Positions 10,235-20,220 of a DNA stretch of 64,000 nt are shown here, in pieces. Below the pieces are notes generated by a model. That model saw only the letters and a program-made list of their open reading frames with translations. It made no database searches and was not told where the DNA came from. Within the stretch, counting starts at the first letter, position 1, and every line of letters begins with the position of its first letter. The translations under genes were made by a program, and so were the position numbers. The DNA is from Nitrospira sp. (lineage in GTDB: Bacteria > Nitrospirota > Nitrospiria > Nitrospirales > Nitrospiraceae). The stretch is taken from assembly GCA_020853775.1 (NCBI GenBank), contig JADYYH010000010.1:38981-102980 (forward strand), read 5' to 3'.

Positions 10235-10330
10235 CAGCGAGGCGGCGGGCCGATGCTCTCCTGCGCGCGTCGAACGAGGGCTTTCTGAAGCCGCGCGTTC
10301 CGCGAGCAAAGAGCATCGGCCTGCCGCCTC
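10235..10330. repeat. REP-like palindromic element with 21-nt terminal inverted repeats
   Basis: Arms 10239-10259 GAGGCGGCGGGCCGATGCTCT and 10310-10330 AGAGCATCGGCCTGCCGCCTC, inverted at 20/21 positions. Confidence 0.8.
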
Positions 10331-10394
10331 ACCCCCCTTCTCTTCTGAAAGGATTTCCCGCTTCGTCCCATACCCTCCCGTGAAGGGAGGAGTT

Positions 10395-12638
10395 ATGGAG
10401 CAGCACCACACCAGTCCTGAACCGAATGCGCCAGCCTATCGGCACGATCCCCGCTCCTACCAAATCGCGAGCTTGAGCACCCTCCTTGTGTACGGTCTCT
10501 GCTGGCTGCACTTCGATCTGTCGATCTGGCAGATCGCCGTGACGGTCGGAACCGCATTGCTCACTCAATACGTCGGGACCGCACTCGCCGACCTGCCGTC
10601 CTTCGATCCCAAGAGCGCCCTGATTTCTTCACTGTCACTCTGTCTCCTGCTGCGCACGGATGATCTAGCCGTCGCCGCGTTGGCAGCCGTCATCGCCATC
10701 GGCAGTAAGTTTGTCCTTCGCTGGAATGACAAACACCTCTTCAATCCAACGAATCTGGCCTTGACCGTAATTCTTGCCTGCGGGCTAGGGTGGCTCTCGC
10801 CGGGGCAATGGGGACAGGCTGCCTGGTTCGCGTTTCTTCTCGCCTGCCTTGGAAGTCTGGTCGTGACCCGCGCCGCGCGGGCCGATGTCACGCTGGCGTT
10901 CCTCGCCTTCTATGTCGGGCTGCTGTTCGCACGGACGCTACGGCTCGGTGATCCGCTCACGATTCCGCTCCATCAGCTCGAAAGCGGCGCGCTGCTCATC
11001 TTTGCCTTCTTCATGATCTCCGACCCGAAGACAACACCCGATTCACGAATCGGGCGCATCATCTATGCGCTCCTGGTGTCCCTGGCCGCACTCTATGTGC
11101 AGTTCGGATTGTTCAAGCCGAACGGGCCACTGTGGGGCCTTATCGCCTGCGCGCCGCTGGTGCCAGTGATCGATCATATACTTCCCGGTTCGCGCTACCA
11201 CTGGGCACGCGCTTCAACCGGTGACTCTCCTCCCTCCGCTCCAAAACCAGTCCGCAATCTCGGCTCTGTGCTGTCATCAACAAAGGAGGTTCCTATGCGA
11301 CGTGCCATCGTTCCTTCGCTATTTCTCATGCTGGCCCTCTTCGCCTGGACAGACAACGCCTCGGCTTTTTGCGGCTTTTACGTCGGCAAAGCCGATACGA
11401 AACTCTTCAATAAGGCCTCCGAAGTGGCCATCGCACGGCACGACAACAAGACCGTGATCACGATGGCCAATGATTTCAAGGGCGACGTGAAGGAGTTCGC
11501 GCTGGTGGTGCCGGTCCCGACTATCTTGGAGAAAGAACAGATCCACGTCGGCGATCCGGCTTTGCTGAAACATCTGGCCGATTATTCCGCACCTCGACTG
11601 GTGGAATACTTCGACCAGAATCCCTGCCTCCGCGACGACCTGATGGAACGCCGCAGCATGGACGCCATGAAGAGCGTGGCGCCTGCGGCCGCTCCGCGTG
11701 AACGCGACAAGGCCCTGGGCGTGACGGTGGAGGCGCAATATACGGTCGGTGAATACGACATTCTGATTCTCTCCGCCAAGGAGAGCAGCGGCCTCGAAAC
11801 TTGGCTGACTGAAAACGGGTATCGTATCCCGCCCGGAGCATCGGCGGTCCTGCAGAGTTATCTCAAACAGGGGATGAAATTCTTTGTCGCGAAAGTGAAC
11901 CTGGGCGAGCAGGACAAGCTTGGCCTGACGCACCTCCGGCCGCTGCAGATCGCGTTCGAATCGCCCAAGTTCATGCTGCCGATCCGTCTCGGCACGGTCA
12001 ATGCCGACGGCGCGCAGGAGTTATTCATCTATTTCCTCACGAAGCACGGCCGGGTCGAAACCACGAACTACCGGACGGTGCGGTTACCGGATGGGCAGGA
12101 AATTCCGCTCTACGTGAAGGACAAGTTCGGCGACTTCTACCGTGATCTGTTCAGCCGGCAGGTGAAGCGGGAATACGAACGCGGCGTCTTCATGGAATAT
12201 GCCTGGGACATGAACTGGTGTGATCCCTGCGCGGCTGATCCGCTGTCGGCTGAAGAGTTGCGCAAGCTCGGCGTGTTCTGGCAGGAGAACAACGGCCGGA
12301 TAGGCAAAGGGATGCCGATGGCGCAGCACGTCTTCCTGACCAGACTGCATGTCCGTTACGATGCCACGCACTTTCCGGAAGACCTGATGTTCCAAGAGAC
12401 ATCCGATCGCGGCAACTTTCAGGCGCGCTACATCTTGCGTCATCCGTGGACCGGGGCGGAGGAATGCGCGGCTGCCACGTCATACCGCCAACAATTACGC
12501 GAGCGATACGAGCAGGAAGCGCAGACGCTCGCCTCGCTGACCGGGTGGAATATCAGCGAGATCCGCCACGCCATGAGATTGGCATCCCTGCCGGCCGACA
12601 GGGAGAAGAAATGGTATCAGCGTTTGTGGATGAACTAG
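10395..12638 (+). CDS. Continuous ORF: RnfD/NqrB-like membrane domain followed in frame by DUF2330-family protein; probably two genes or an internal start at 11295
   Basis: N-terminal multi-TM with RnfD-like FNPTNLALT and ISDPKTTPDSRIGRI; C-terminal secreted domain after internal signal MRRAIVPSLFLMLALFAWTDNASAFCGFYVGKAD; internal SD AAAGGAGGTTCCTATG. Confidence 0.75.
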   Translation: MEQHHTSPEPNAPAYRHDPRSYQIASLSTLLVYGLCWLHFDLSIWQIAVTVGTALLTQYVGTALADLPSFDPKSALISSLSLCLLLRTDDLAVAALAAVIAIGSKFVLRWNDKHLFNPTNLALTVILACGLGWLSPGQWGQAAWFAFLLACLGSLVVTRAARADVTLAFLAFYVGLLFARTLRLGDPLTIPLHQLESGALLIFAFFMISDPKTTPDSRIGRIIYALLVSLAALYVQFGLFKPNGPLWGLIACAPLVPVIDHILPGSRYHWARASTGDSPPSAPKPVRNLGSVLSSTKEVPMRRAIVPSLFLMLALFAWTDNASAFCGFYVGKADTKLFNKASEVAIARHDNKTVITMANDFKGDVKEFALVVPVPTILEKEQIHVGDPALLKHLADYSAPRLVEYFDQNPCLRDDLMERRSMDAMKSVAPAAAPRERDKALGVTVEAQYTVGEYDILILSAKESSGLETWLTENGYRIPPGASAVLQSYLKQGMKFFVAKVNLGEQDKLGLTHLRPLQIAFESPKFMLPIRLGTVNADGAQELFIYFLTKHGRVETTNYRTVRLPDGQEIPLYVKDKFGDFYRDLFSRQVKREYERGVFMEYAWDMNWCDPCAADPLSAEELRKLGVFWQENNGRIGKGMPMAQHVFLTRLHVRYDATHFPEDLMFQETSDRGNFQARYILRHPWTGAEECAAATSYRQQLRERYEQEAQTLASLTGWNISEIRHAMRLASLPADREKKWYQRLWMN

Positions 12639-12652
12639 CAGCGTACAAACCC

Positions 12653-12677
12653 CGGAGGCCGGAACAGCCGGCCTCCG
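12653..12677. terminator. Hairpin between convergent genes
   Basis: CGGAGGCCGG-AACAG-CCGGCCTCCG, perfect 10-bp stem; no strong T-tract. Confidence 0.55.
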
Positions 12678-12722
12678 TCACGCCGCTATCTGGTGTATTC
12701 GGAATCGGATTCAGGCAGGGAT

Positions 12723-13163
12723 CTACTTCGTGGCGCAATCGCCCATGCGTTTGCCATCCACCTTCATCGTCACCGACAAGGCTTTGTCACCCTTGGGCGT
12801 CGCTTTACGGACGACAGAAAAGCCGGTGTTCGAGACCGTGCCTTCCACGCGGGTGATCGCATAGAGGCCCTCAATCTCGTAACTGACCGTTCCGCCATGC
12901 ATCGACACGTTCATGACCTTGTTCGCCGGATTAGGTTTGAATCCGTTCAAAGCATAATAATTAAACACCGCATCCGGATTGACCAGGTGTTCTTCCTTCA
13001 CACAGCGGGTATGGGTATCCGGCTTGCCTGCCTCGCCGCTACTGCTTTCCGTCACCGCCGTCACCTGGTACTCACCCGGCGTCAGGGGAACCGCCTCTGC
13101 CCATGCCCAGGGCGCTGCACAGAGAACTCCCGCGATCACACCCAACCCCACGACTCCCTTCAT
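12723..13163 (-). CDS. DUF3617-like secreted protein
   Basis: Signal peptide MKGVVGLGVIAGVLCAAPWAWA; PGEYQVTAVTE, CVKEEHL and C-terminal MGDCATK pattern. Confidence 0.65.
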   Translation of the reverse strand: MKGVVGLGVIAGVLCAAPWAWAEAVPLTPGEYQVTAVTESSSGEAGKPDTHTRCVKEEHLVNPDAVFNYYALNGFKPNPANKVMNVSMHGGTVSYEIEGLYAITRVEGTVSNTGFSVVRKATPKGDKALSVTMKVDGKRMGDCATK

Positions 13164-13419
13164 CGTCGATCCTCCTTGTAACACCGGGGTGCGTCTGCTC
13201 CTGGCTCATCACAGCGACCAGGCCGCCTCGCCCGAATTCATGCCCCATCAAGGACCCGGCGATTGTGCTCATGCCTTGGGATATTGTCAACCGTTACCTC
13301 CGGCGCACGGCCCCCCTGTCTCTCGAGAACGGGCACCGTCCTAGGCTCATTTCCGTGCCGACTGTGTTATAGTCGGCCACCGTTACCTCATATCGCCGCA
13401 TGAGAAAGGAGCACTACGT

Positions 13420-13815
13420 ATGACAGAACCTCGTCGTTCGCTCATGGCCGCAGTCAGCGGACTTGCACTCCTGACGTTGCTGTCAGCCTGTTCCTTCAAA
13501 GCTACGTTTAAAGAGACCACCGACACCACCTCCAATATCACCGGTACGACCTCCGGGCGCATCTGGTGGAATGAAGACGGACTGTTGAAAGCTGAGCATA
13601 CGATAGCGGCTTTCACCGCCTACAATGCGGAGAATCTGGAAGCCGATGCGGCCAGGGGGCAGGGCGAATATCTCGCCTCGTTGAATACGCTCACGAATCT
13701 CCCGGATGCACCGGCATTTCAGCCCTCCGCGCAGGATGCGTTCAGCCGCTGGGGCCAAGCCGGCTCCCTGTCGACTACCGACCTCGTCAAGGCCTTACAA
13801 ACCGCGCACCGCTGA
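13420..13815 (+). CDS. Lipoprotein, DUF3015-like
   Basis: Lipobox LLTLLSACS; AENLEADAARGQGEYLASLNTL pattern. Confidence 0.6.
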   Translation: MTEPRRSLMAAVSGLALLTLLSACSFKATFKETTDTTSNITGTTSGRIWWNEDGLLKAEHTIAAFTAYNAENLEADAARGQGEYLASLNTLTNLPDAPAFQPSAQDAFSRWGQAGSLSTTDLVKALQTAHR

Positions 13816-13878
13816 CGACACAGACCGATCACCGGACAGTCACCCAGACACCGCAGTTCACCGGAGTACGAGACGGAC

Positions 13879-14733
13879 ATGAATGCGCCGCGCAATCCCC
13901 TCGCGATCCATCGCATCTTTCACCCAACGGATTTTTCGCAGGACAGCCAGGTGGCATTCGTCCATGCCCTCAAGCTGGCATTGGTCTTTCGCGCCGAACT
14001 GACCATCATGCACGTGGACCCTGACGTGTCCCCCGAAGGGTTCGAGGATTTTCCCCGCATCCGGCCGACGCTCGCGCAATGGGGACTGCTTCCGGAATCC
14101 AGCTCGAAAAGCGATGTAACCACACTGGGCATCCGGATCCGGAAGGTTCGCGCCCTGGCTGCCGATGCTAAGCAGGCGATCATTCATCATTTGAGCGCCG
14201 CACCGACCGATCTCATGGTCCTGGCCACACATAAACATGAGGGGTTCGCCCGGTGGATCCATCATGCCGTCGCGGAGCCCGTTTCACGCGCCATGCATGT
14301 CACCACGCTCTTCGTCCCCGCCAACGTGGCGGGATTTGTCTCGCGCACCACCGGCGACACCTCGCTACAGCGTGTGTTGCTGCCGATCTCGAGCCAGCCG
14401 TCATCTCAACCGGCCATCGATGCCGCGACCGTGCTGGTTTCTCAGCTGAGCGCGCCGCCTGTCACGATGACGCTCGTTCATGCAGGCGTGGAAGGCGATG
14501 TTGATGCGCTGGCGCTTCCTCAGAAGGCAGACTGGTCGTGGAACCAGTTGTTTGGAAAGGGCGACCCCGTCGAATGGATTCTCGCGGCAGGTGCCGAATT
14601 CGATGTGGATGTGATTGTGATGGCAACCAAGGGGCAGGACAGCTTACTCGACATGTTGCGCGGCAGCACCACCGAACGGGTCTTGCGAGGTGCACGGTGC
14701 CCGCTGCTTGCCATTCCCGCGCCGCTGATCTGA
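13879..14733 (+). CDS. Universal stress protein with two UspA-like domains
   Basis: FHPTDFSQDSQVAFVHALKLAL...; C-terminal VDVIVMATKGQDSLLDMLRGSTTERVLRGARCPLLAIP. Confidence 0.85.
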   Translation: MNAPRNPLAIHRIFHPTDFSQDSQVAFVHALKLALVFRAELTIMHVDPDVSPEGFEDFPRIRPTLAQWGLLPESSSKSDVTTLGIRIRKVRALAADAKQAIIHHLSAAPTDLMVLATHKHEGFARWIHHAVAEPVSRAMHVTTLFVPANVAGFVSRTTGDTSLQRVLLPISSQPSSQPAIDAATVLVSQLSAPPVTMTLVHAGVEGDVDALALPQKADWSWNQLFGKGDPVEWILAAGAEFDVDVIVMATKGQDSLLDMLRGSTTERVLRGARCPLLAIPAPLI

Positions 14734-17700
14734 TCAGGATCGGACGTCCCGTTGCGTCACTTCGAGGACCGAGGGCTCCTGCCGGTCGTTGGCGCTTCGT
14801 CCGGTCACCGTGCGAATGACGACGCCCTCGCGAAACACCACAAAGTTCGACGGGATCGCCGCGATACGCGGCCCCGGGAGAATAATTCCCGCCAGGTTCA
14901 AGGGATCAGCCGCAGAAATGTTGATCTCCTGCTGAGTGGCGGTGCCTGGGCGCTTCTTCAATGCCCGCAGTGCCTCCAGCGCTTCCGGCAAGGCAAATTG
15001 TTCGCCGGTGAATCCGCCGACAAACCGTCCCCCGCGTAACTCACCCGACGATTCGAGACGCCGATAACAGATCAACAGATCCCGCCAGGACGAGACGATC
15101 GACTCGCGTGCCAGCAAGTCCCGGAAGACCACTCCATACCGCTGCAGCAATTGCCGCGCAATGCGCTCTGTCACCTGCGCGGCTTGCGAGGAATCAGGAA
15201 CCTGAGCGAACGCGGATGGTGAGCGCGGATCCGCCGAGGCCTGCCGGCTGATCTGAAACTGCCCGACTGCCGGCCTCAGGAGCGACCAACGACCTCCGAC
15301 ATGGCGGGGCCGGCGATTCCGATCGGACGCCTCCGCGCGACGTCGCCGGGGATCGATCAGCGCCCGTAAATTATCGAACCCGTCGGCTGTCACCAACCCG
15401 GCCGCGACCAATTCCCAGAGCCCGTCTTCCACTTCCGACGCCAACAAACGGGTCCCGTGCAACAGCTCGCTGAAAAAGCTCGCGCCACGCTCCTGGAGGC
15501 AACGGCGAATGGCCTGCGCCGAGGGGCTGAGTTTGGACGAACAATCCACCCGGGCGACATCCGCTCCGGTCGCCTCCAGCAACACCGGGGCATCTTCTCG
15601 CGCAAACAGACTGACCGGCGCGACACGCGTGGGCACCACGCGTCGTCCCGGCAACACGGTAAGTTCCTGCATGAGCCGCGGATGCGGCGTCACACGTCCC
15701 CACATCAGCGCGCCGCCCAAACAGAGCCGGTCCAGCCATTCAGGCTGATATTTCGCCAGACGAACCCGAAGAATCTGCGCTTCCCAGGCGGATGCGGCGG
15801 CCTCGAATCCTCCGAGCTGCTTCGCGACCTCCAGCAGTCCGGCCTCTCCATGGAGACGAGCCCCCGGTGACGCATGCTGCCACTGGAACAGAAACCGCAT
15901 AAACTCGGCGGCGGTGACCGGCTCTATCTCCTTCCGTAACCGACCGACCGTGAGACGGTGAATTCTAGCCAGCAGGCGACGATGACACCACTCGACTACC
16001 TCATCCGTGGTTCGTGACGCCTCCAAGGAAAACCGTCCACGCAGCACGTGGCCTTGCGCTTCGAGTCGCAACATCGCGCCGTCGACATCATGCACGGCCA
16101 AGTCCAGACGCGCAGCCAGGCCGGCCGTTGTCACGGGCCCGATACTTTCCATCCATCCTAAGACGACGCGCTGAATTACCTCTTCCCGCTCCAGCGAGGT
16201 TTCGGGAGGCGTCGGAGCCGCCTCCGGATCGATCCGAACTTCCGGAAACAGCAGGCTGCCATATTGATGATGTTCCGCGGCCAACCATCCTCGCTTACTC
16301 TCTCCCTGCCACAGCGTGGCGATCCGGCCGGCGGGCTCGAGCCTCGGCGCGAGCAGGTCCCACCCCGGCATGCAGGCACAGGGCACCCAGCCGAGCGTCA
16401 ACAACGCATCGTGCAATTCCTCTGCATCCCGCACGTCGGGCCAGGATTCTTCTCGGACCTGATCGATGGCCGACTGGTCCAACGCGCCCATTTCGCCCGC
16501 CAGCGCGGCCGGAAGCGTGCGCCGCATATCCACCGCCCGTGCCCGGCGTTCTTCGAGCGGCGCATCGTCGAGATAGGCATAGGGATTGGCATTTAAAATT
16601 TCATGGCAGAAGGCGGAGGGCATCGGCGTATCGACGGCGACGCAGGTGATCGAGCCGGATTCAATCTTGTTCAACACCGTCGCCAGCCCGTCGATGTCCA
16701 TCGCGTCCGTCAGGCAATCCCGGATCGTTTCCTGCGCCAACGGATGGTCGGGGATCTGACGTACCGTCCGTTCCCCTTGAAAATTGTCCTGGCAGGCAAT
16801 CGCATCCGGGAACACGGCAGACAGCAGATCCTCGGCGCGCATGCGCTGAATTTGAGGAGGCACCCGCTTTCCGCCGGCAAACCGGAGCAACGCCAAAGCC
16901 CGCGACGCGTTCCACCGCCACCGGGTCATGAACATCGGCGCCTGCAACACGGCCTGCGTCAGCACGTCGCGCAGTGTCGTGACGTTCAAAAACGCGAACA
17001 CCGTATCGAGCGGAAAACTGTGCTTTTCGCCCAACGACAACACGATGCCTTCATCCGTCGCGGCGGCTTGCAGTTCAAAATCGAAGGCCACGCAAAAGCG
17101 TTTCCGCAGCGCCAATCCCCAGGCGCGATTCACCCGGCCGCCGAACGGGGCATGGATGACGAGCTGCATGCCTCCGCTCTCATCGAAAAATCGTTCCGCC
17201 ACGATCGTCTGCTGCGTGGGTACCGTCCCCAGAACGGACTTCCCGGTTAAAATATATTGGACCGCCTGTTCCGCCCCACGCTGATCGAGACCGCATTCCT
17301 GCTTGAGCCATTGCACCGGCGGCGCGGAAGGAGGAGGCGCCGGCACATGTGGATCCAGACGCTGGTCGAGATCGGCCCTGAGGCGCGCCACTTCTGCGGA
17401 CAAATCCGCCGTGCGCGCCGGCGCTTCACCCCGCCAGAACGGGATGGTCGGAGGAGCACCCTGCGCATCTTCGACACGCATCTTGCCGGTTTCGACGCCT
17501 TTGATGCGCCAGGATGTATTGCCCAGCAGGATAATGTCTCCCGTCAGACTCTCGACTGCGAAATCCTCATCGACGGATCCCACCACCGTGCCGTCCGGTT
17601 CAGCAATCACGGCGTAGTTGGCGGTGTCGGGAATGGCGCCGCCGGACGTGATGGCGGCCAATCTGGCGCCCCGGCGGCCGCGGATCTGATGGTTGATACG

Positions 17701-19185
17701 GTCGTGGTGCAGATAGGCTCGCCCCCTGCCTCGACTGGTCGCATATCCGTCGGCCAACATGGCGACCACCGCATCGAACGTCTCACGGCTCAGGTCGCGA
17801 AAAGGCATGGCCTTGCGGCACAACTCATACAGCGCCGTCTCGTCCCAGGCTTGGGTGGCAGCCGCCGCGACGATCTGTTGCGCCAGGACATCAAGGGGCG
17901 CGGGCGGCACCTCGATGTGGTCTAACACACCGGCGCTGATCGATCGGATCAGCGCGGCACATTCGATCAACTCGTCACGCGTGGTGGCAAAAAGGCGGCC
18001 TTTCGGGATGGCATGAACCCAATGGCCGGCCCGGCCGACACGCTGTAAGCAGGTGGCAATAGACCGGGGTGATCCGATCTGGCAGACGAGATCGACCGTT
18101 CCGACATCGATGCCGAGTTCCAGAGAGGCCGTCGCGACGACCACTCGCACGGCTCCGGTCTTTAATCGGTCCTCGGCAGCCAGGCGGATTTCCCGCGACA
18201 AGCTCCCGTGGTGGGCCGCCACGACGCCATCCCCCAAATGGCGCAACCGATCTTCTAAGTAGTGCGAGACCCGCTCGGCCAAGCGCCGCGTATTGACGAA
18301 GACCAGCGTGGAGCGATGCGCCTCGACCAGCGCGGCAACCCGATCGTAGATATCGCTCCAGATCGCATTGGTCGCCACGGGACCGAGTTCATCTTTCGGG
18401 ACTTCGACCGCCAGATCCATGTCGCGACGATGGCCGACATTGATGATCGCCACATCGTTCGCCAGCCGCAGGTCGTTCGGAGGTCCGTCTACGGAATCCG
18501 CGTCCTGCATGAGCGGAGAAGACCGACGGCTCCCGACCAGAAATTGCGCCATGCGTTCGATCGGACGCTGGGTGGCGGACAGGCCGATCCGCTGGACAAC
18601 ACCGCCAGCCAGCGCCTCCACGCGTTCCAACGACAAGGCTAAATGCGCCCCTCGCTTGTTCGGGGCGACGGCATGGACCTCGTCGACAATGACCGTACGG
18701 ACCGTCTTCAACATCGCCCGGCTCTTTTCCGCGGTGAGCAGAATAAACAGCGATTCGGGCGTGGTAATCAGGATATGCGGAGGGCGCCGGAGCATCTGCT
18801 GCCGTTCAGTCATCGGGGTGTCGCCGGTCCGTACGATCACCCGGAGGTCGGGCAACAACAGTCCCGCCGAGAGGGCCGCCTGACCGATCTCGAGCAGCGG
18901 TTGTTGCAGGTTTTTTTGCACATCATTGCTGAGCGCTTTGAGGGGGGAGATATAGAGGATTTGTGTTTCGTCCCGCAGGTCGCAACGCAGTGCCTGCTGA
19001 AACAGCCGATCGACACAGGACAGAAACGCGGCCAGGGTCTTGCCCGATCCGGTCGGGGCGGAAATCAGCAGGTCGCGGCCGGACTGAATCTCAGGCCAGG
19101 CCTGCTGCTGCACCTCCGTCGCAACCGTAAATTTTGCGGTGAACCATTCAGCGATGATGGGATGAAAGGGCGGAGCCGGAGTCAT
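14734..19185 (-). CDS. lhr: Lhr-family large DEAD/DEAH ATP-dependent helicase
   Basis: ~1480 aa; SAPTGSGKTLAAFLS, VDEVHAV, LSATQRPIERMAQFL, VGRAGHW and a long Lhr C-terminal region. Confidence 0.9.
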   Translation of the reverse strand: MTPAPPFHPIIAEWFTAKFTVATEVQQQAWPEIQSGRDLLISAPTGSGKTLAAFLSCVDRLFQQALRCDLRDETQILYISPLKALSNDVQKNLQQPLLEIGQAALSAGLLLPDLRVIVRTGDTPMTERQQMLRRPPHILITTPESLFILLTAEKSRAMLKTVRTVIVDEVHAVAPNKRGAHLALSLERVEALAGGVVQRIGLSATQRPIERMAQFLVGSRRSSPLMQDADSVDGPPNDLRLANDVAIINVGHRRDMDLAVEVPKDELGPVATNAIWSDIYDRVAALVEAHRSTLVFVNTRRLAERVSHYLEDRLRHLGDGVVAAHHGSLSREIRLAAEDRLKTGAVRVVVATASLELGIDVGTVDLVCQIGSPRSIATCLQRVGRAGHWVHAIPKGRLFATTRDELIECAALIRSISAGVLDHIEVPPAPLDVLAQQIVAAAATQAWDETALYELCRKAMPFRDLSRETFDAVVAMLADGYATSRGRGRAYLHHDRINHQIRGRRGARLAAITSGGAIPDTANYAVIAEPDGTVVGSVDEDFAVESLTGDIILLGNTSWRIKGVETGKMRVEDAQGAPPTIPFWRGEAPARTADLSAEVARLRADLDQRLDPHVPAPPPSAPPVQWLKQECGLDQRGAEQAVQYILTGKSVLGTVPTQQTIVAERFFDESGGMQLVIHAPFGGRVNRAWGLALRKRFCVAFDFELQAAATDEGIVLSLGEKHSFPLDTVFAFLNVTTLRDVLTQAVLQAPMFMTRWRWNASRALALLRFAGGKRVPPQIQRMRAEDLLSAVFPDAIACQDNFQGERTVRQIPDHPLAQETIRDCLTDAMDIDGLATVLNKIESGSITCVAVDTPMPSAFCHEILNANPYAYLDDAPLEERRARAVDMRRTLPAALAGEMGALDQSAIDQVREESWPDVRDAEELHDALLTLGWVPCACMPGWDLLAPRLEPAGRIATLWQGESKRGWLAAEHHQYGSLLFPEVRIDPEAAPTPPETSLEREEVIQRVVLGWMESIGPVTTAGLAARLDLAVHDVDGAMLRLEAQGHVLRGRFSLEASRTTDEVVEWCHRRLLARIHRLTVGRLRKEIEPVTAAEFMRFLFQWQHASPGARLHGEAGLLEVAKQLGGFEAAASAWEAQILRVRLAKYQPEWLDRLCLGGALMWGRVTPHPRLMQELTVLPGRRVVPTRVAPVSLFAREDAPVLLEATGADVARVDCSSKLSPSAQAIRRCLQERGASFFSELLHGTRLLASEVEDGLWELVAAGLVTADGFDNLRALIDPRRRRAEASDRNRRPRHVGGRWSLLRPAVGQFQISRQASADPRSPSAFAQVPDSSQAAQVTERIARQLLQRYGVVFRDLLARESIVSSWRDLLICYRRLESSGELRGGRFVGGFTGEQFALPEALEALRALKKRPGTATQQEINISAADPLNLAGIILPGPRIAAIPSNFVVFREGVVIRTVTGRSANDRQEPSVLEVTQRDVRS

Positions 19186-19384
19186 CGGGTGATCGTAACA
19201 CAACCACCACTGGCAGAACATGCGGGTCGGACCGTTGAATCGTGCGGGAGCTGGAGGGGAAGTCTCGGGCGGGGGGAACTTTTATGGAACGGCAGGCCGT
19301 GCGGAGAGCATCCAGACCATGCCGGTTCAGGAGGCGGGATGTGGTCGTCTTCCTCTTAGCGAACACCCAGCAAGCCAGGCTGCC

Positions 19385-19588
19385 TCATGGTTCACCATAG
19401 GTGTTGAAGATGTCATACGACAACCGGCATTCGCTGCAGTAGTTTCTCGAAAATCGCACCTGGGACGGCGACACCACGTGTCGCGCCAGGTAACTCGGAA
19501 AATCGACCCAACAGTTCGTCCCCCTGCCGGAGAATCCATCGTCGCGCACCCGACGGCACAACTCACACATCGGTACGACTCGAACCAT
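19385..19588 (-). CDS. Standalone Cys4 mini-protein resembling the C-terminal module of some sensory proteins (CxxCKxIRDD...FSxxxCxxC)
   Basis: MVRVVPMCELCRRVRDDGFSGRGTNCWVDFPSYLARHVVSPSQVRFSRNYCSECRLSYDIFNTYGEP; AGGAG upstream of ATG 19588. Confidence 0.7.
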   Translation of the reverse strand: MVRVVPMCELCRRVRDDGFSGRGTNCWVDFPSYLARHVVSPSQVRFSRNYCSECRLSYDIFNTYGEP

Positions 19589-19632
19589 CGTCGATCTCCT
19601 GTTGCAGAATTCACGCTCATGGATCACCGCAA

Positions 19633-20064
19633 TCAGGTGTCCTGTTTTCTGATCGCCCGCACATGAAGATCATCCGGACAACAAACTCGCTCTCCTCGGA
19701 GCACTCGGCCAAGGTAGTGCCCGAGATCGACCGTGAGGTGTTTCACCAAATATCCGCTCGCCCCGGCCTCGAATGCGGCCATCACGTAGACTGGATCTTC
19801 ATGGAGCGCAAAAAAGACCACCTTGCTGTCCGGCAGTGTCTCGTATAACTGACGAGCCGTCCCGAGCCCTTCCAGAAAGGAGAGGGAGAAATCCAGAATA
19901 ATCAACTCCGGTTCGAGTTTTTTTGCCGTCATGACCACGGCTTCGCCCTCGGTTTCGGATGCCACCACTTCGTAGTGAGATTCCAGCAAAATCTCCAGAT
20001 AGGCGAGCATGGCCCGAGAGGAATCGCCGATCAGCACACGAGGACGCGACATCTTTTTTCTCAT
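19633..20064 (-). CDS. Receiver-only response regulator
   Basis: RPRVLIGDSSRAMLAYLE...LIILDFSLSFLEGLGTARQL...GASGYLVKH; no output domain. Start 20064 or 20052. Confidence 0.8.
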   Translation of the reverse strand: MRKKMSRPRVLIGDSSRAMLAYLEILLESHYEVVASETEGEAVVMTAKKLEPELIILDFSLSFLEGLGTARQLYETLPDSKVVFFALHEDPVYVMAAFEAGASGYLVKHLTVDLGHYLGRVLRGERVCCPDDLHVRAIRKQDT

Positions 20065-20220
20065 AGTCCTACGAGGCACTGCGTAATTAAAGGAAGCGTA
20101 TAGTAGGACAAGTGAAGGGAAAACCACACGCGTAAGAGAACGGGTTTTAAGGCCAAAAATATACTGGTCTACTTACTAGTATCGACAGGATCGATGGGAT
20201 AGGAAACGGGTGGATTCCCG

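Noticed and set aside
10039-10371. 110-aa minus-strand ORF
   Set aside because: Runs through the palindromic repeats; translation is a repeat artefact
16603-17250. 215-aa plus-strand ORF (and other plus ORFs within 14752-19359)
   Set aside because: Antisense to the lhr helicase gene; low-complexity R/H/Q-rich translation
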